64,000 nt of DNA from Parus major (GCF_001522545.3 NC_031770.1:26653587-26717586); one strand, 5' to 3'. Positions 1-10,478 are shown, counted from the first letter of the stretch. Numbers and translations are program-made. Notes: generated from the letters alone by a model not told the origin.

Positions 1-977
1 GGCAGAGCAAGCTACTATTGGCTAACACACACAGTTTACATATTTTCCCCTACACACAAGGATATTGTTTTGCTTTACTCTCTCTTCTGCAGGCAAGTTT
101 CAAGGATTTTAGCCCTTAATATCACGACTTATTTCAAAGGCTGGTTTGTGCATACAGGCCTTTACTAATATATAAAATATAGCAACAAGTGAGCTGAACA
201 TGTGATGTTTTCCCTCATTTAAAAAATAAGTCAAGCAATCATGAAATATTTTCAAAATATAGCACATTTAAGACAATCTAATTCCCTTCTAGGTTTAAAA
301 CTTGCATCTAAAACTTTCCTGACTTCTTCAATTTGTCTGTTGTCCTGAATTTTGTCCCTCTTAATTTCCAACATTTCACTCCTCCTCAGACAGCCTGGGC
401 TCCCTGGGGATCACCATAGTTCTGCTGGCCTTACTGAGGTGCTTGGGAGTGTTAGCTGCCTTCAGAAATCACACTAGTAGCCACTAACACCAACCACTAC
501 TTATTACCATCAGATTTTTATGAAAGTAAAATATCTAAATCCTAAATCCTATATTGCTGATCTTCAGTGCTTTGAAAAACACAGAACAAGTTCAAAACTT
601 TGCTGCAAGCATGGAGATCTCCAAGTGGACTGAAGTCGCCAACCAAAATGTCTCCCAAACCACACTGTGGTAGGTACTGCCACAGAAGAATACAGCATAC
701 TGAGATATTCTTGGGGACTGTCCAGCTGCTTTGATTTATACTCAAATTATGCTGACAATCAAGTGACCTGGAGAACAAAGAGATTTTTTTAACCAATTTT
801 TTAGGTGGTTTGGTAAAAAACCTTGGTCCGTGTAATGCAACCCTGTTGATGCTGGTGTCAGGTGTCACACACAATTTTGCTTTGCCTCTCTCTAGTGGTG
901 ATTTCTGCAGATTAGAAGTGCTCTTGTAAGTGCTGAAAACCAGTCTTCCATGTTGAATCATGGAAGGCATGGTCTGT
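1..977. other. Flanking DNA, no gene seen
   Basis: AT-rich sequence to the left of the provirus. A - strand open frame of 167 codons (542-1045) starts inside the LTR and runs out into the flank. Since it crosses the insertion boundary, I read it as chance. No domain, splice structure or repeat family was recognised here. Confidence 0.5.
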
Positions 978-1314
978 TGTAAAGTGCTGGTCATGGGTAT
1001 GGAGACAAAGATCCACAACTCATGCTCCAAGTGCTCATGAGACATACCAGCCTTGTTTATTATTCAGAACTCGCTTAAATACCCGATTCAAATTTCCCGG
1101 GCTATTCAGCCATTGGCTGATATCTCTCTCCCTGTCCAGCTTCCTGGCCAGTGGTGTGCTTACTTCTCAGCTTGGATGGGGCTGGCTGAGGGTCCCCTAT
1201 AACTCATCCAGGGACATGTTTGTTCAGACATGAACTAGGCTGAGTTGGATTTGTGTTATAGTCAGATTTACTTTGTCCAGTCCAGGCCAACTGTACTATG
1301 ATAATACTGTGACA
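978..1314 (-). repeat. 3' LTR of the provirus
   Basis: Read on the - strand, this 337-bp LTR begins TGTCACAG and ends TTTACA. It has a CCAAT box in the context CAGCCAATGGC, then a TATA-like box GGTATTTAAG (complement of about 1076-1085), then an intact AATAAA poly(A) signal (complement within 1056-1067), in correct U3-R-U5 order. The sequence just outside the U3 end (1315-1330) reads as a weak polypurine tract (AAAAGGGTGAAT) on the - strand, which fits the 3' LTR position. Confidence 0.85.
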
Positions 1315-1827
1315 ATTCACCCTTTTCGGTTAAATTAAAAAATGTAAAATGCTATCTGTTATCCTATCTGCAAGGACCATTTGAAGAGGATAACAGGGAC
1401 AGCATAGGTTTAATTTGAATGAAGTTTTCCAATTGATTTGATAAACTTAATTCTCCTTGGCTAGCAATGTGCTTTGTGTACTAAACTGAGTTTGCAATAC
1501 TAACTTCCAGGAGCTGGCAGTCAAGATCACAATCCTTCAAGTTAAGATGCCTGAAGTTAACTACTTATAGTTACAAGTTACAATTTAACATTAAAAAACA
1601 AGAAACTATTTTGAACTGAGATTATACCTTAACTCTATAAGCAAGAAACAAAAAAACATTCAACATTTAGAACTGTGATAAAAACCCAACTTAACAGAAA
1701 AACAATTTGTAAATAAACAGTTTTTAAATGAACTGTCTTTTCAAGAGTCTCTGATTTTCATGAGGTAGGTGAATGGGTTGTTCTGGTTACTCTTCTTAAT
1801 TTTGTTCTATCACATCCGTTCAGGTAC
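1315..1827. other. Internal ERV DNA, no frame recognised
   Basis: AT-rich DNA between the 3' LTR and a second LTR-like block. An env gene would be expected here, but no env-like frame is visible, so it is deleted, replaced or too decayed to recognise. Confidence 0.35.
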
Positions 1828-2529
1828 TGTCAGAGGGTGTTTGTGGTCTCGAGCAGGACATAAAGCAGGACAGACATATCTGGCAGGTACCCATTGTGTT
1901 CCAGTGTCCATGGAGACACGGGCACATCCCCTTCCCCAAGTAATGAGACTCCATGTGCCTCCCCACTTATTAGTGAGAAGATCTTTTGTCGCACTATATT
2001 AGGAAAGGTGAAGCAGTACGACACAGACTCTCCTGTGGGTTGTACAGGAGAGCAAGGTTTTTCAAGGTTTTTCTGGTATTAATCCAGATCTTCTTTTATA
2101 GACAGTTCTGAGAAGGTCCAAGAGGTAAAACTCTCATTGGTCATTAAACCAACACATCACCATTATTGGACAACTGGTTACTACATCCTTTGACTGATTC
2201 TTGCAAGTAAACAACAAGGATCCAAACAACACCTGCAAAGGTTGGTGTCTTTCTCCAAGGACTGTTTGGATTCCTCCTTATGCTTTCTCAGGCCAGAGTG
2301 AGAACCTTGTGTGACTTAGTTTCACACAGGCTCTATGCTCCCTCTGCCTCAGAATCCATAGTCTTTCACCGTTACCTTGGGCATAGGCAACAGTTTATCT
2401 CCAAGAGATTGTAATGACAGAAAGTGATTTAAAATGACTGGGTTCTGGGATGGGACCCTTCTGATATTGCCAAATGATTTAGTGTATGAATAGCCATAGC
2501 TACCTTGCTCTGTGGGGTCTCACCACACA
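1828..2529 (-). repeat. Candidate second LTR nested in the provirus
   Basis: On the - strand a purine-rich tract, ACAAAAGGGAGGAA (complement of 2530-2543), is followed directly by TGTGTGGTGAGA, the arrangement of a polypurine tract next to a 3' LTR. About 390 bp further on there is a CCAAT box (ATTGG at 2136-2140 on +) and, 36 bp beyond it, a TATAAAA box (complement of 2094-2100). The far boundary near 1828 was chosen only because it ends in CA. It does not resemble the 978-1314 LTR, so it would be from a different element. Confidence 0.4.
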
Positions 2530-2539
2530 TTCCTCCCTT

Positions 2540-3175
2540 TTGTTTTTCAATAATACGTTGACGCTGCTCGCCGCTCTGGGCTTGCTCTACGGTGCCACTC
2601 CAGCGCAGGCAGGCACCAGGAGTGGGGAACTGCAGGGGAAAGGCGATCCCACTGCAGAACCTTCAGAGCACCAGTCCTCTCCAAGCTCTGCAGATCAAGG
2701 CGTCACAGGTTGTGGCAAAAAGACGGAGGAGACTCTCTTGGCTGAGGTTCTCAGGAACAGGTGAATTAGGGAAAGAACACAGGAGCCTAAACTGGAAGGG
2801 TTCAAAACCAAAGAAAGCCTCAAACACCCTTCTGCATAGGGTTTTATATACTAAGAACTATGGGGTGGGTACAGTACAGGAACCAATGGGAACTCTCAGG
2901 GGGAGGAGTGGAGGGAGGAGATTACATTCTAAGGGCCAATAGGGATACAAAGAAGGTGGGAACATGAGATAACAATCAATGGGGTATCAAGGGAGGAATG
3001 ATGGACATAGAGGGGTCTGGAAGAAGGGATGGGGATTACAATGATAGATAGGGAGTAGGGGCAGGGCTAAGGTGACTGGCAGGGAACATTCAAGAAAAAT
3101 AGGATGGGTTTACATGACTGACAACTGGTACATACCCATCTAATCAATAGGGAAACAAGAACATACCAACAAACT
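2540..3175 (-). promoter_or_regulatory. Promoter-like or LTR-like segment inside the ERV
   Basis: On the - strand there are CCAAT-type motifs (CCAAT on + at 2883-2887 and about 2937) followed about 35-40 bp later by a TATATAAAAC box (complement of about 2841-2850). That is retroviral U3 architecture. The block begins right where the integrase frame ends. The start could be TGTTGGTATG near 3173 on the - strand, but I found no convincing target duplication. It may be a solo LTR that cut pol short, or the U3 of a second element. Small open frames on + (2486-2942) have no recognisable motifs. Confidence 0.4.
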
Positions 3176-3560
3176 TTAACAAACTTTGACAAAATTAAGT
3201 AAACACACTACAACGATACGTTTTAAAATGCCATGTGCTCTTTCTGCAATGGCCTCTTTTATTGCTGTTTGAGGAACACCAGTGTGGTGTGCTACATCCC
3301 AAAGTTGTAGGAAATGTCTTGTTTTTTGTGAGATGTATGCAGGGCCATCATCTGTTTTGATAGTGTGAGGGATGCTCAAAACAGCAAAGGCTGACTGCCA
3401 ATGTGCAATGGCATCCCGACCCTTTTCTCCTGTGTGCCTTGTAGCCCATACAGCTGATGGAAAGGTATCAATGGGTAAGTGTACGTATTTTAAATGTCCA
3501 AATTCAGGAATGTGTGCGACATTAGTTTGCCAGATTTGTACAGCATTCAGTCCATGAGGG
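3176..3560 (-). pseudogene. Broken integrase core domain of an ERV pol gene
   Basis: The - strand frame is open from about 3555 to 3176. It carries the integrase core landmarks IKTDDGPAY (the second catalytic Asp) and AERAHG (the catalytic Glu region). The position expected to hold the first catalytic Asp reads WQTNVAH, with Asn at 3521-3523. A one-base frameshift near 3558 separates this piece from the zinc-binding piece upstream. The frame ends in unrelated sequence soon after the Glu motif, so the C-terminal domain is gone. The family is class II (alpha/beta-like) by motif style. This is a relic with no expected activity. Confidence 0.75.
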
Positions 3561-3561
3561 T

Positions 3562-3870
3562 TTACCCTGTCTGCAGTGGTGCAGTGTGGCCTTGGCAGTC
3601 AGCACAGCTGCTAACAATATTATGAGCCTCTGTGTTTGTCAGGTGGAATTGCTGTTGTAGGGCTTGCACACCTTGACGGAAGAAATCATATGATGCTTTT
3701 GTTTGTGCTAGCATGACTGGCTGTGGTGCTGTCTTATCTGGCTGATGAGGTAAAAACATACACTCTAGGATGTGCATAGGGTCAGGCCAGTGAGTGTTCA
3801 CTGCCTTATAATAGCAGTAGGATGCAGATTCACAATGAGAACAAATACAGTGACACACACTTCTGGGCAT
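3562..3870 (-). pseudogene. RNase H start fused to integrase zinc-binding remnant
   Basis: The first part (about 3790-3720, - strand) reads WPDPMHILE...FLPHQ, as at the reverse transcriptase/RNase H junction of class II pol genes. It passes directly into an integrase N-terminal region, QFHLTNTEAHNIVSSCADCQ, with the CxxC half of the HHCC zinc motif. Most of RNase H is therefore missing. The His pair expected just before appears as SYDFFRQG, so both zinc His are probably lost. The frame closes at a stop after LQTG at the frameshift with the core domain. Confidence 0.7.
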
Positions 3871-3884
3871 ATCTGGTGGACTTG

Positions 3885-4130
3885 TCTGTTTGAGATAGCT
3901 TGCTCCATTGTTTCAAGAGCAGCTTTTGCCTCTGGGGTTAATTTTCTAGGGGAAGTTAATTCTGGATCACCTTTTAGGAAGTCAAATAAAGGTGTTAATT
4001 GTGAGTTGGTTAATCTTAAGTAAGGTATGACCCAGTTTATGATATCCAATTTTTCCTTTTTGAGGGACCACTGTGGTACCCTCTGCCTAATAATTCCTGA
4101 AGGATGCAAATGAACAATGATAATAAACAC
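3885..4130 (-). pseudogene. Reverse transcriptase thumb remnant
   Basis: The - strand frame contains INWVIPYLRLTNSQLTPLF followed by LKGDPELTSPRKLTPEAK and ALETMEQAI, recognisable as the thumb/connection part of class II retroviral reverse transcriptase. The fingers and palm, including the catalytic YxDD box, are absent upstream. There the frame runs into an (AT)n tract and proline/glutamine-rich sequence instead. It is therefore a deletion relic. Confidence 0.75.
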
Positions 4131-4156
4131 TGAATACAGATTAGAAACTCTTGTGC

Positions 4157-4174
4157 ATATATATATATATATAT
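4157..4174. repeat. (AT)n microsatellite
   Basis: A short AT dinucleotide run inside the pol remnant, next to the point where reverse transcriptase similarity is lost. It may mark the deletion joint. Confidence 0.9.
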
Positions 4175-4259
4175 AAATAAAGTTTTGTTTCAAGTTTGAA
4201 TACCTGTGAGTTAAAGTAGACAAGTTTGCATTTTTCATCAGGGTTTGTACTCTGAAGCT

Positions 4260-4504
4260 CACACGTGTTGTGATTGTGTTTGATAGGAGTGGTGCTGGAC
4301 CTGGCGTCAGGTGAAGACTGTGGGTCTCTCTATGGAGATCTTGTGTTTCCTTCTGCTGCGTGGTTGGTTGTGGCTGTGAATCCCTTGGTTGTAGCTGTGG
4401 CGAAGCTGGAACTGCGCTGAGTGCTGTCCCGGGGCCGGGCTCCGGCGCTGGGATGACGTACTCTGCTTCTGGGGAACTTCCGGGTCTGGATCCGGGCATT
4501 TCAT
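4260..4504 (-). pseudogene. Possible gag remnant, proline/glutamine-rich
   Basis: The - strand frame, open across the block, reads as low-complexity Pro/Gln/Ser/Thr-rich sequence (for example SPEAEYVIPAPEPGPG and LQPRDSQPQPTTQQKE). Such composition is common in the spacer regions of class II gag proteins, and the location between PBS and pol fits gag. No major homology region or CCHC zinc knuckle is visible, so the assignment rests on position and composition only. Confidence 0.35.
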
Positions 4505-5070
4505 GTGACGTCAGCTCGGGGCCCGTCCCCCGGCAGCTGCGCAGGCAGGCGTGGCCAGCGGAGGTGGAGCTGTGGCTGCGGCATGGCCACGGGCTCCGGG
4601 GCCGAAGTGGAGGGATTTTCTAACTCAGGATGGCCGCTCCGGTTGGAGCAGCTGCAGCACGTCCTCAGCACCGCCACGGCTCCGCTGCCTGTTGTGTTCC
4701 TTTCGGCTGCTGCGGTGCCGACGCAGCTCGGGGTCCTACTGCCGCCCCTTGCTCTGCCGCTCCAACCATGAGACAGAGTTTCGCAATCCTGCTGGGTATC
4801 GCCTGCTGCGGTTTCTCTGCTCGCTGGGGCACAGCCGGCTGCCCAGGCTCTCCGGCTTGCCGGAGTTGCGGGAAACGTCTCTCAATGAAGCGATTCCGGT
4901 GTGCGGGGTGCATTCAAAGCAGCCCGACCGCGCGGGGCAGCTGTTCGGTGGTGCCGCTCTCCCTGTGGGCTTGGAAAGGTGTTCCAAGCCCTCTCTGTCC
5001 CCTCTGGAGTCCTGTTCTTACTCCCTAGCTCAGCATTTATCTGTTTCACTATGTCAAAAATAAATCTTCA
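4400..5070 (+). other. GC-rich, CpG-containing block with promoter-like motifs and open frames
   Basis: This block is far richer in GC and CpG than its AT-rich surroundings. It contains an ETS-type site (ACTTCCGG on + near 4478), a perfect CRE palindrome TGACGTCA (4506-4513) and an NRF1-like CTGCGCAGGC (about 4537). About 75 bp after the CRE comes a well-placed start, GCATGGCC (ATG at 4583). That frame gives about 62 codons. Two other + frames (4551-5063 and 4630-5028) stay open past 130 codons, and AATAAA follows at 5059-5064. The motif set is what one sees at a vertebrate housekeeping promoter and first exon. The same block could instead be GC-rich gag on the - strand, where open frames also exist (4665-4987). 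I do not recognise the protein in any frame. Confidence 0.4.
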
Positions 5071-5566
5071 AGGTTTTAAAACTTTTATAGCATCTTCGTC
5101 CCCCTTTGAGCTGCTTTGAGAATAAAATGTCCAGTTCGTTCCCACATTTGCATCAAAGGCAGCGTCTTTGGTTGTGTTGAAACCATGGTTCCTTGCCCAC
5201 GTTATTAAAGATAATAATGCTTTTCTGTCATAGTCTGATCCAAATTATTGTAAAAAAAGCCACCATACCTTCAAAACTGGAGATGGTTGAGTGGATATCC
5301 ATGGCTCTGATGAGTATTTTCTTCTATTTGTAGGGGTAAGTCCAGAAAACTAGCAATTTTTCACCGCAGACAGCACTCCTCGCTGTAATTTTTTTGGATG
5401 GCTTTTCTGCGTCTTACTTCAGCTTTTCGCTGTAGTTCTGGGCTCTTCTCACCTCTGTCCTTCCCAGTTTTTAGCTGTATGTCCCAGATTTTAGCTGTTT
5501 TGGACAGGCTTTTTAAGCTCTGTCCCTGTCATCGCCCCAACTCTACTCATGGGAGAGGCTGTGTCT
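5071..5566 (-). other. ERV leader region
   Basis: This is DNA between the primer-binding site and the GC-rich block, corresponding to the 5' untranslated leader of the - strand provirus. The repeated phrase AGCTAAAA(A/T)CTGGGA occurs twice at about 5470-5500 on the - strand. No coding frame was recognised. Confidence 0.4.
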
Positions 5567-5582
5567 TCACGTGGGGTCACCA
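5567..5582 (-). other. tRNA-Trp-type primer-binding site
   Basis: Read on the - strand the sequence is TGGTGACCCCACGTGA, starting 2 nt after the end of the 5' LTR. The primer site of avian alpharetroviruses, complementary to tRNA-Trp, is TGGTGACCCCGACGTGA. This copy lacks one G. Position and sequence together fix the orientation of the provirus and identify 5585-5914 as its 5' LTR. Confidence 0.85.
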
Positions 5583-5584
5583 CT

Positions 5585-5914
5585 TGTAATGTGCTGGCCA
5601 TGGGTGTGGAGATGAAAATCTACAACTCCAAGTGCTCATGAGACAAACAGCCTCGCTTATTATTCAGAACTCGCTTAAATACCCGATTCAAATTTCCTGG
5701 GCTATTCAGCCATTGGCTGATATCTCTCTCCCTGTCCAGCTTCCTGGCCAGTGGTGTGCTTACTTCTCAGCTTGGATGGGGCTGGCTGAGGGTCCCCTAT
5801 AACTCATCCAGGGACATGTTCAGACATGAGCTAGGCTAACTGAATTGGATTTGTGTTATAGTCAGATTCACTTTATCCAGTCCAGGCCAGCTGTACTGTG
5901 ACAATACTGCGACA
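5585..5914 (-). repeat. 5' LTR of the provirus
   Basis: This 330-bp LTR is about 94% identical by eye to the copy at 978-1314. It carries the same CCAAT box and TATTTAAG box (complement of about 5673-5682). Its poly(A) signal is degraded to AATAAG. On the - strand it begins TGTCGCAG and ends ATTACA. Confidence 0.85.
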
Positions 5915-5920
5915 GTCTAC

Positions 5921-8900
5921 CAATCCTGCAATACACTGGACAGTCAGAGGGACAAAGGACTGAAGATACAAGCCTGGCATGCATCTGGGTAGTGTTAACT
6001 AGGCTTCAACCCAACCTCTTCCTACTGTTACTGTAGCCTGAAAAACTGTGCAAATGCATTGCTACTGAAGAAAGGAAAATGAAACAAATCCAGAGAAGGG
6101 AAGCACCAACTCACAGTAGTATTCTGCCCTGGTGAAATAAACCAGGTCCTTCAGACTAAATAGGCACAAATGAAGGTCTCCTTAGGAATACAGCTGCTTC
6201 AGTAGGAACGGCTCTAATCTCAGCACTACCACAAATCCCCTTTGAGAAAAGGAATTGTGTGAATCTTTACATTTTTAACTGTTCTTCATTTTCTGTGAAA
6301 CACCACTGTGCCTCAAGCATTCTATTAACATTCCTGGCTTGCTCTGCAGTAACAATCTGTAAGAAATCATCCAGTCAGATGATTTGGAGTTTAATATCAA
6401 ATTTCTTTGGAGAACATTCATGGTTGGAAGTGCATAATAATATGTTTTTTTAAAATAAAAGGGGAGGAAAAAAAGCTAGAAGAAAGTGGTTTGCTTTCAT
6501 CCATTGGGGAGCTCTGCTTTGTTATTACAGTCTGTGCAATAATAATTAATGATTCCACAACCAGCACTGAAAAAAATGTTCCCTGGCTAAAATTTTCAAA
6601 AAGGGGTCAAAAATTATTTGAGGTTTCTTTGCTTTTATGTATTCAGTATGAAATACCTTGAAGATGGACCTGGTTTTCAGAAGATGCTAAGCACTAATTT
6701 TCTGCAAATGGTCAAGCTCCCTCTCAAAACCTTCAGACCCTGTCATTTTAAAACCATGGTAGATACTGTTTACTGGTGACAAAAATATGCCAATTCATGA
6801 ATTAGTAACAGACCACCAGATTAAATCACAAATAAATCCATTTCAAAGGAAAATATTTTAAAATTATACTGTCTGTGCACCTGCAAGAACAGACGTCTCG
6901 ACTCTTGGGATGATTGGAAGTTACTTAATAAGCAAACGAGCAAGCAAAATAGGGTAGGCTAGGGACCGGTTCTAGCAGTTGCTTTATATTACTCAGTAAA
7001 AGAAAGATGAAGAATGCATACTACAGTCTTGGGTGATGCTTGGACACGTCAGAGTACTTTTGAGTGTGACTGCATGTGTTCTGCCTGCCTGAAGCTGTCC
7101 TGGAGCCTGGTTGTCCTTTTTATGGCAGGAAGAGTCACTATTAACACCTATGCAAAGTGGGGAACCTGCAACCAAATCAGAAAGTTGATGTTTCAGCCTT
7201 GATGTCGATGCTTATTGAAAGTACAGAACAATGGAGAAAGGAGCATCATAGATGTTCTTATTTCATCCACCCAAATGGCTTCCAAAAAATTCAGAACAGC
7301 TTCTTGGTCTTTTCCCCAGCTCAGCTGCAGTGGAGCAGGCAGAGGAAAACAAAAGACTGAAGGAGAAAGCAAGTAACTAACCAACCCCTCCTGAGCTCTT
7401 TTTCCTCTACAGTGATTACACATGAGTATCCTTATTTCATGCCCCTCTATTTCTAGTCATGTTCAGTTAGCCCAGATTAAAAATACTTGGACCTGTATCA
7501 TCCGGCTTGGTCCAGTCACCTTACCAGCCTTGTGTTTTCTTTGAAGGGCAGTCCCTGGCAAGAGCAGGTGTGGTGGATGTTCAGGTCAACATTTCAAAAA
7601 TATATTTTTTTTTTGATACCTGAGGTTCTTGTATTTTTAAGTGCAACTTTCTATTTACTTAGGCAATATAGAACTTTTGGTCCTGTAAAATTAATGTGAG
7701 TCTGCTTGTGAGCAAGCAGATCACCATGCTGCAACTGATTTTACATGCAAACAAAGCTGCCAGTGGTCAGCAAAGGCAAAGCATGGCAGCACTTGGTAGG
7801 TAAAGGTACCCAGCAGGAGCTGGCTAGCCTGTTGATGAGGGTTCCTTCATTCTTAATCATCCAGCTGTGTATGTTAGGATTATTTTTGTTAGACACCAAA
7901 CAAGACCCTGCATTTGCTCTACTGTTCCCAGGATTGTCTACTTTTGCTTTGAAGAGGTCCCTATTCCAAGTTCCTCTTGCCAAATCTTGTGGTTTATCTA
8001 GTACATGTTCATCAGCTTTTTGCTTCAAGGTATCCTTTGCTGACAGGATTTATCCACAGACACCAAGATTTCCTCAGCAGAATAATTAAAGTGCTTATTA
8101 TTTTACTCCTACTCTCTTTCCTTGCTATTATATTAGGTTTTCCATCACAAATTATTCTTCTCTGCCTGGCTGAAGGACAGAGTAATATTCATCTCACTCT
8201 GAATGGAAAAAGACTGGAAATAAGGAGGCAGCATCAAGTACTCATACTTCTGATTCCCATGGGCAATCCTCTGGCCGTGTGTCACCATGGCACACTAGCA
8301 CAGGAATTTCTACCACTGCAGCTGCACCTCAGTTCCCCAGACACACAGATTTCTGGGCACAGATGCTGGGTCTGCAGAGAAGGCTGCTTGCCACATCAGC
8401 CAGGATTGGAAGGTGCTCTTTAGTTTTGCTGAACTCCAATTCAGTTTTACAACTCCTGACACTGAGATTCGTATGTGGCTGATGCTGTTAGGAGTGAGGG
8501 GAGAACATGTATGTTGACTAACTTAATCAAACTTATTAAAATTCCATCTGGAATTAAAAAGTTTTATTTAAGGTATATGCCTGCATTTGCTTTCTCAAAA
8601 TTTCTCTAGGCTGCATGGAAGATAAACTCTGGAGAAGGGAGTGGGAGAGATGCTGGAGGCCAGAGCTGCAGAAGTTGCCAGGGTCAGACAATTTGCAACA
8701 CAGAAGCAGGATCAGCCAGGGAGACACAGAGAAGCAACGATCCAACAGATCTGGGCTAAGAAAACATGCTTAATGTGGCAGCTAAGGGCTGGTGAAGCAA
8801 CCGCGGTGCCCCATAGCACAGAAAGTGGGCAGTCTCACCCAGGAATGGCAGACTGAGGGCACTGTGCACAGCATGCCCCGCAGCACTGCATTGTTGGCAG

Positions 8901-9974
8901 CACACACCCCAGGTTGGCAGCATGCCTGGGAAATAAACACTGAAAGATGAAAGCAGGCCAATGTGGGAGGTAGCAGCCGGCTCAGTTTCCAGCCTCTGGT
9001 CACCTTCTTCCAAGTGGTGTTTCCTCACAGCATCCCCTTGTCCTCCTACAATGCACACATCATTGCCCTCCATTAGGAGGATGAAACAAGGAGTTGCCCA
9101 GAATTTCCCCAGGGAATTGCTCTTCATTCAAGGGTGTGTGCACACCCTGAGAAAGGAAGTGATCTGATTTCTTCCAGTAGGGTCCTTGCACCCTCATAGT
9201 TTGGCACACCCACAACAGTCCATGGCTTTCTTATATCCTTTCCAGTCTTACTGACAGAGCTTTTTAGATGTCCAACACATTAGTACAGAAAAACCACAGC
9301 AAGTTCCATCATGCTTTGAGGGCTCAGAGCTGGTCCCTTACATCAATGCTTCCTCACAAAAATCTAAGTATGTCCTTCAGCTGTCTGGATCAGGTTGGTG
9401 AAGCCCAGGCATGATAACCACCAGCTGAACAATTTCCATCCTGCTGAGCTCTGGCAACAGCCTAGCTCTGCTGTTATTAGAAATTTTACTCCTTGTTTAT
9501 AGCAAGTAGCAGCCTATTTCCTTTCTTTTCCTTCATCCTATCATCAGATCTTCAAAATGAAACAAACCAGTTGATTATTTTCCTCCACTCAGTTCTTTGC
9601 CCTAGTAGCAGGCCAGAATGGCAGGTGTTTTCATTAGATAAAAACTTTTGGCTGAACCTTAATCCTGACAAAAATGGTAACATCAAGAGCATCTGCCCTA
9701 CAAATATAAAGAGATATAGCAAATCTGAGGGTTTATGTTACTAAAACTTTATATTTCTGTTAAGTTTTAGATATTTAGCATAAAAATATTTACTGCATAC
9801 TGGAGATGAAAATTCTACAGTTTGCTACAGAATTAATTAAAAACTGAAACAGCCTGTAAGTTGAGGTTGAAACTGACTTATGGAACTTATATACAAGTGG
9901 AGTCAGTGTTGTATAACTCCAGAAAAGACTGTTGTGGTTTAACCCCTGGCTTCATCCTCTTTATATCTTCCGTT
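5921..9974. other. Intergenic DNA, no gene seen
   Basis: AT-rich DNA with only short chance open frames on both strands (longest about 148 codons at 7977-8423, without motifs or coding-like composition). I looked for exons of CRIPT, the upstream neighbour of SOCS5 in mammals, and did not see any. A short stretch near 9933-9955 (TGTTGTGGTTTAACCCC) resembles the first bases of a bird LTR, but no LTR body follows. Confidence 0.5.
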
Positions 9975-10420
9975 CAGGTATTTACACACATCAAGATCCT
10001 CTTCTAAGCCTTCTCTTCTCCAGCCAGAACAGCCCCATCTCCTCTAGCCCCTCTTCACAGGAGAGGTGCTCCAATCCCCTAATACCTTAGCGACCCTCTG
10101 TTGAACTCTCTCCAGCAGCTTTGTATCTCCCTTGTACTGGGGAGCTTAGCAGGTTCAGCCTCACCAGCACTGAGGAGAGGAGCAGAACCAACTCCCTCAA
10201 CCTTCTGGCAACATGCAGCCCTAGATACTCTTATCCTTCTCTGCATCAATGGTGTGTTGATGCCTCGTGTTCAACTTGGTGCCCACCAGGACCTTCAGGT
10301 CCTTCTCACAAAGCTGCTGGGACAGCCCCCTTCATGTACAGGTGCCCGGGGCTGCTGCTCCCCATGTACAGGGCTTTGCGTTTCCCCATGTTGAACTGTT
10401 AACCAGATCCTGGCTATGCT
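9975..10420 (-). mobile_element. CR1 LINE fragment, antisense
   Basis: This segment reads as the antisense of the CR1 3' region. Recognisable landmarks are GCCTTCTCTTCTCCAG, then a CTCTCTCCAGCAGC block, CTTGTACTGGGGAGC, CACCAGGACCTTCAGGTCC, and a CATGTTGAACTG block. CR1 is the dominant avian LINE. The element is truncated, diverged and non-coding, and the boundaries are approximate. Confidence 0.85.
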
Positions 10421-10475
10421 GGGCTTGTATTTATTTTGCCTGTTGTTGCTACATGCTAGCACATTCTTTCTTGCA

Positions 10476-10478
<3 letters not shown>

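Larger units (their letters stand above)
978..5914 (-). mobile_element. Decayed class II-like endogenous retrovirus, possibly composite
   Basis: Two same-orientation copies of one LTR (978-1314 and 5585-5914) bracket 4.3 kb of sequence. Each LTR reads TG...CA on the - strand. A tRNA-Trp-like primer-binding site lies 2 nt inside the right-hand LTR, which makes it the 5' LTR. The possible 6-bp target duplication is GTCTGT (972-977) against GTCTAC (5915-5920), four of six matching; 6 bp would suit class II elements. The interior holds pol fragments in the expected order on the - strand (reverse transcriptase thumb, integrase zinc region, integrase core), all broken by stops, frameshifts and deletions. 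By eye the two LTRs differ by about 19 substitutions and a few indels (about 6%), so this is an old, non-functional insertion. At least two other promoter-like segments inside suggest nested insertions. Confidence 0.85.

Noticed and set aside
542..1045. 167-codon - strand open frame
   Set aside because: It begins inside the LTR U5 and runs into flanking DNA across the insertion joint. It has no motif, so it is chance.
8756..9127. 123-codon - strand frame
   Set aside because: Not supported by a motif, by codon pattern or by neighbours.
9933..9955. TGTTGTGGTTTAACCCC, resembling the start of a bird LTR
   Set aside because: The similarity stops after about 20 bases and CR1 sequence follows, so no element can be defined.
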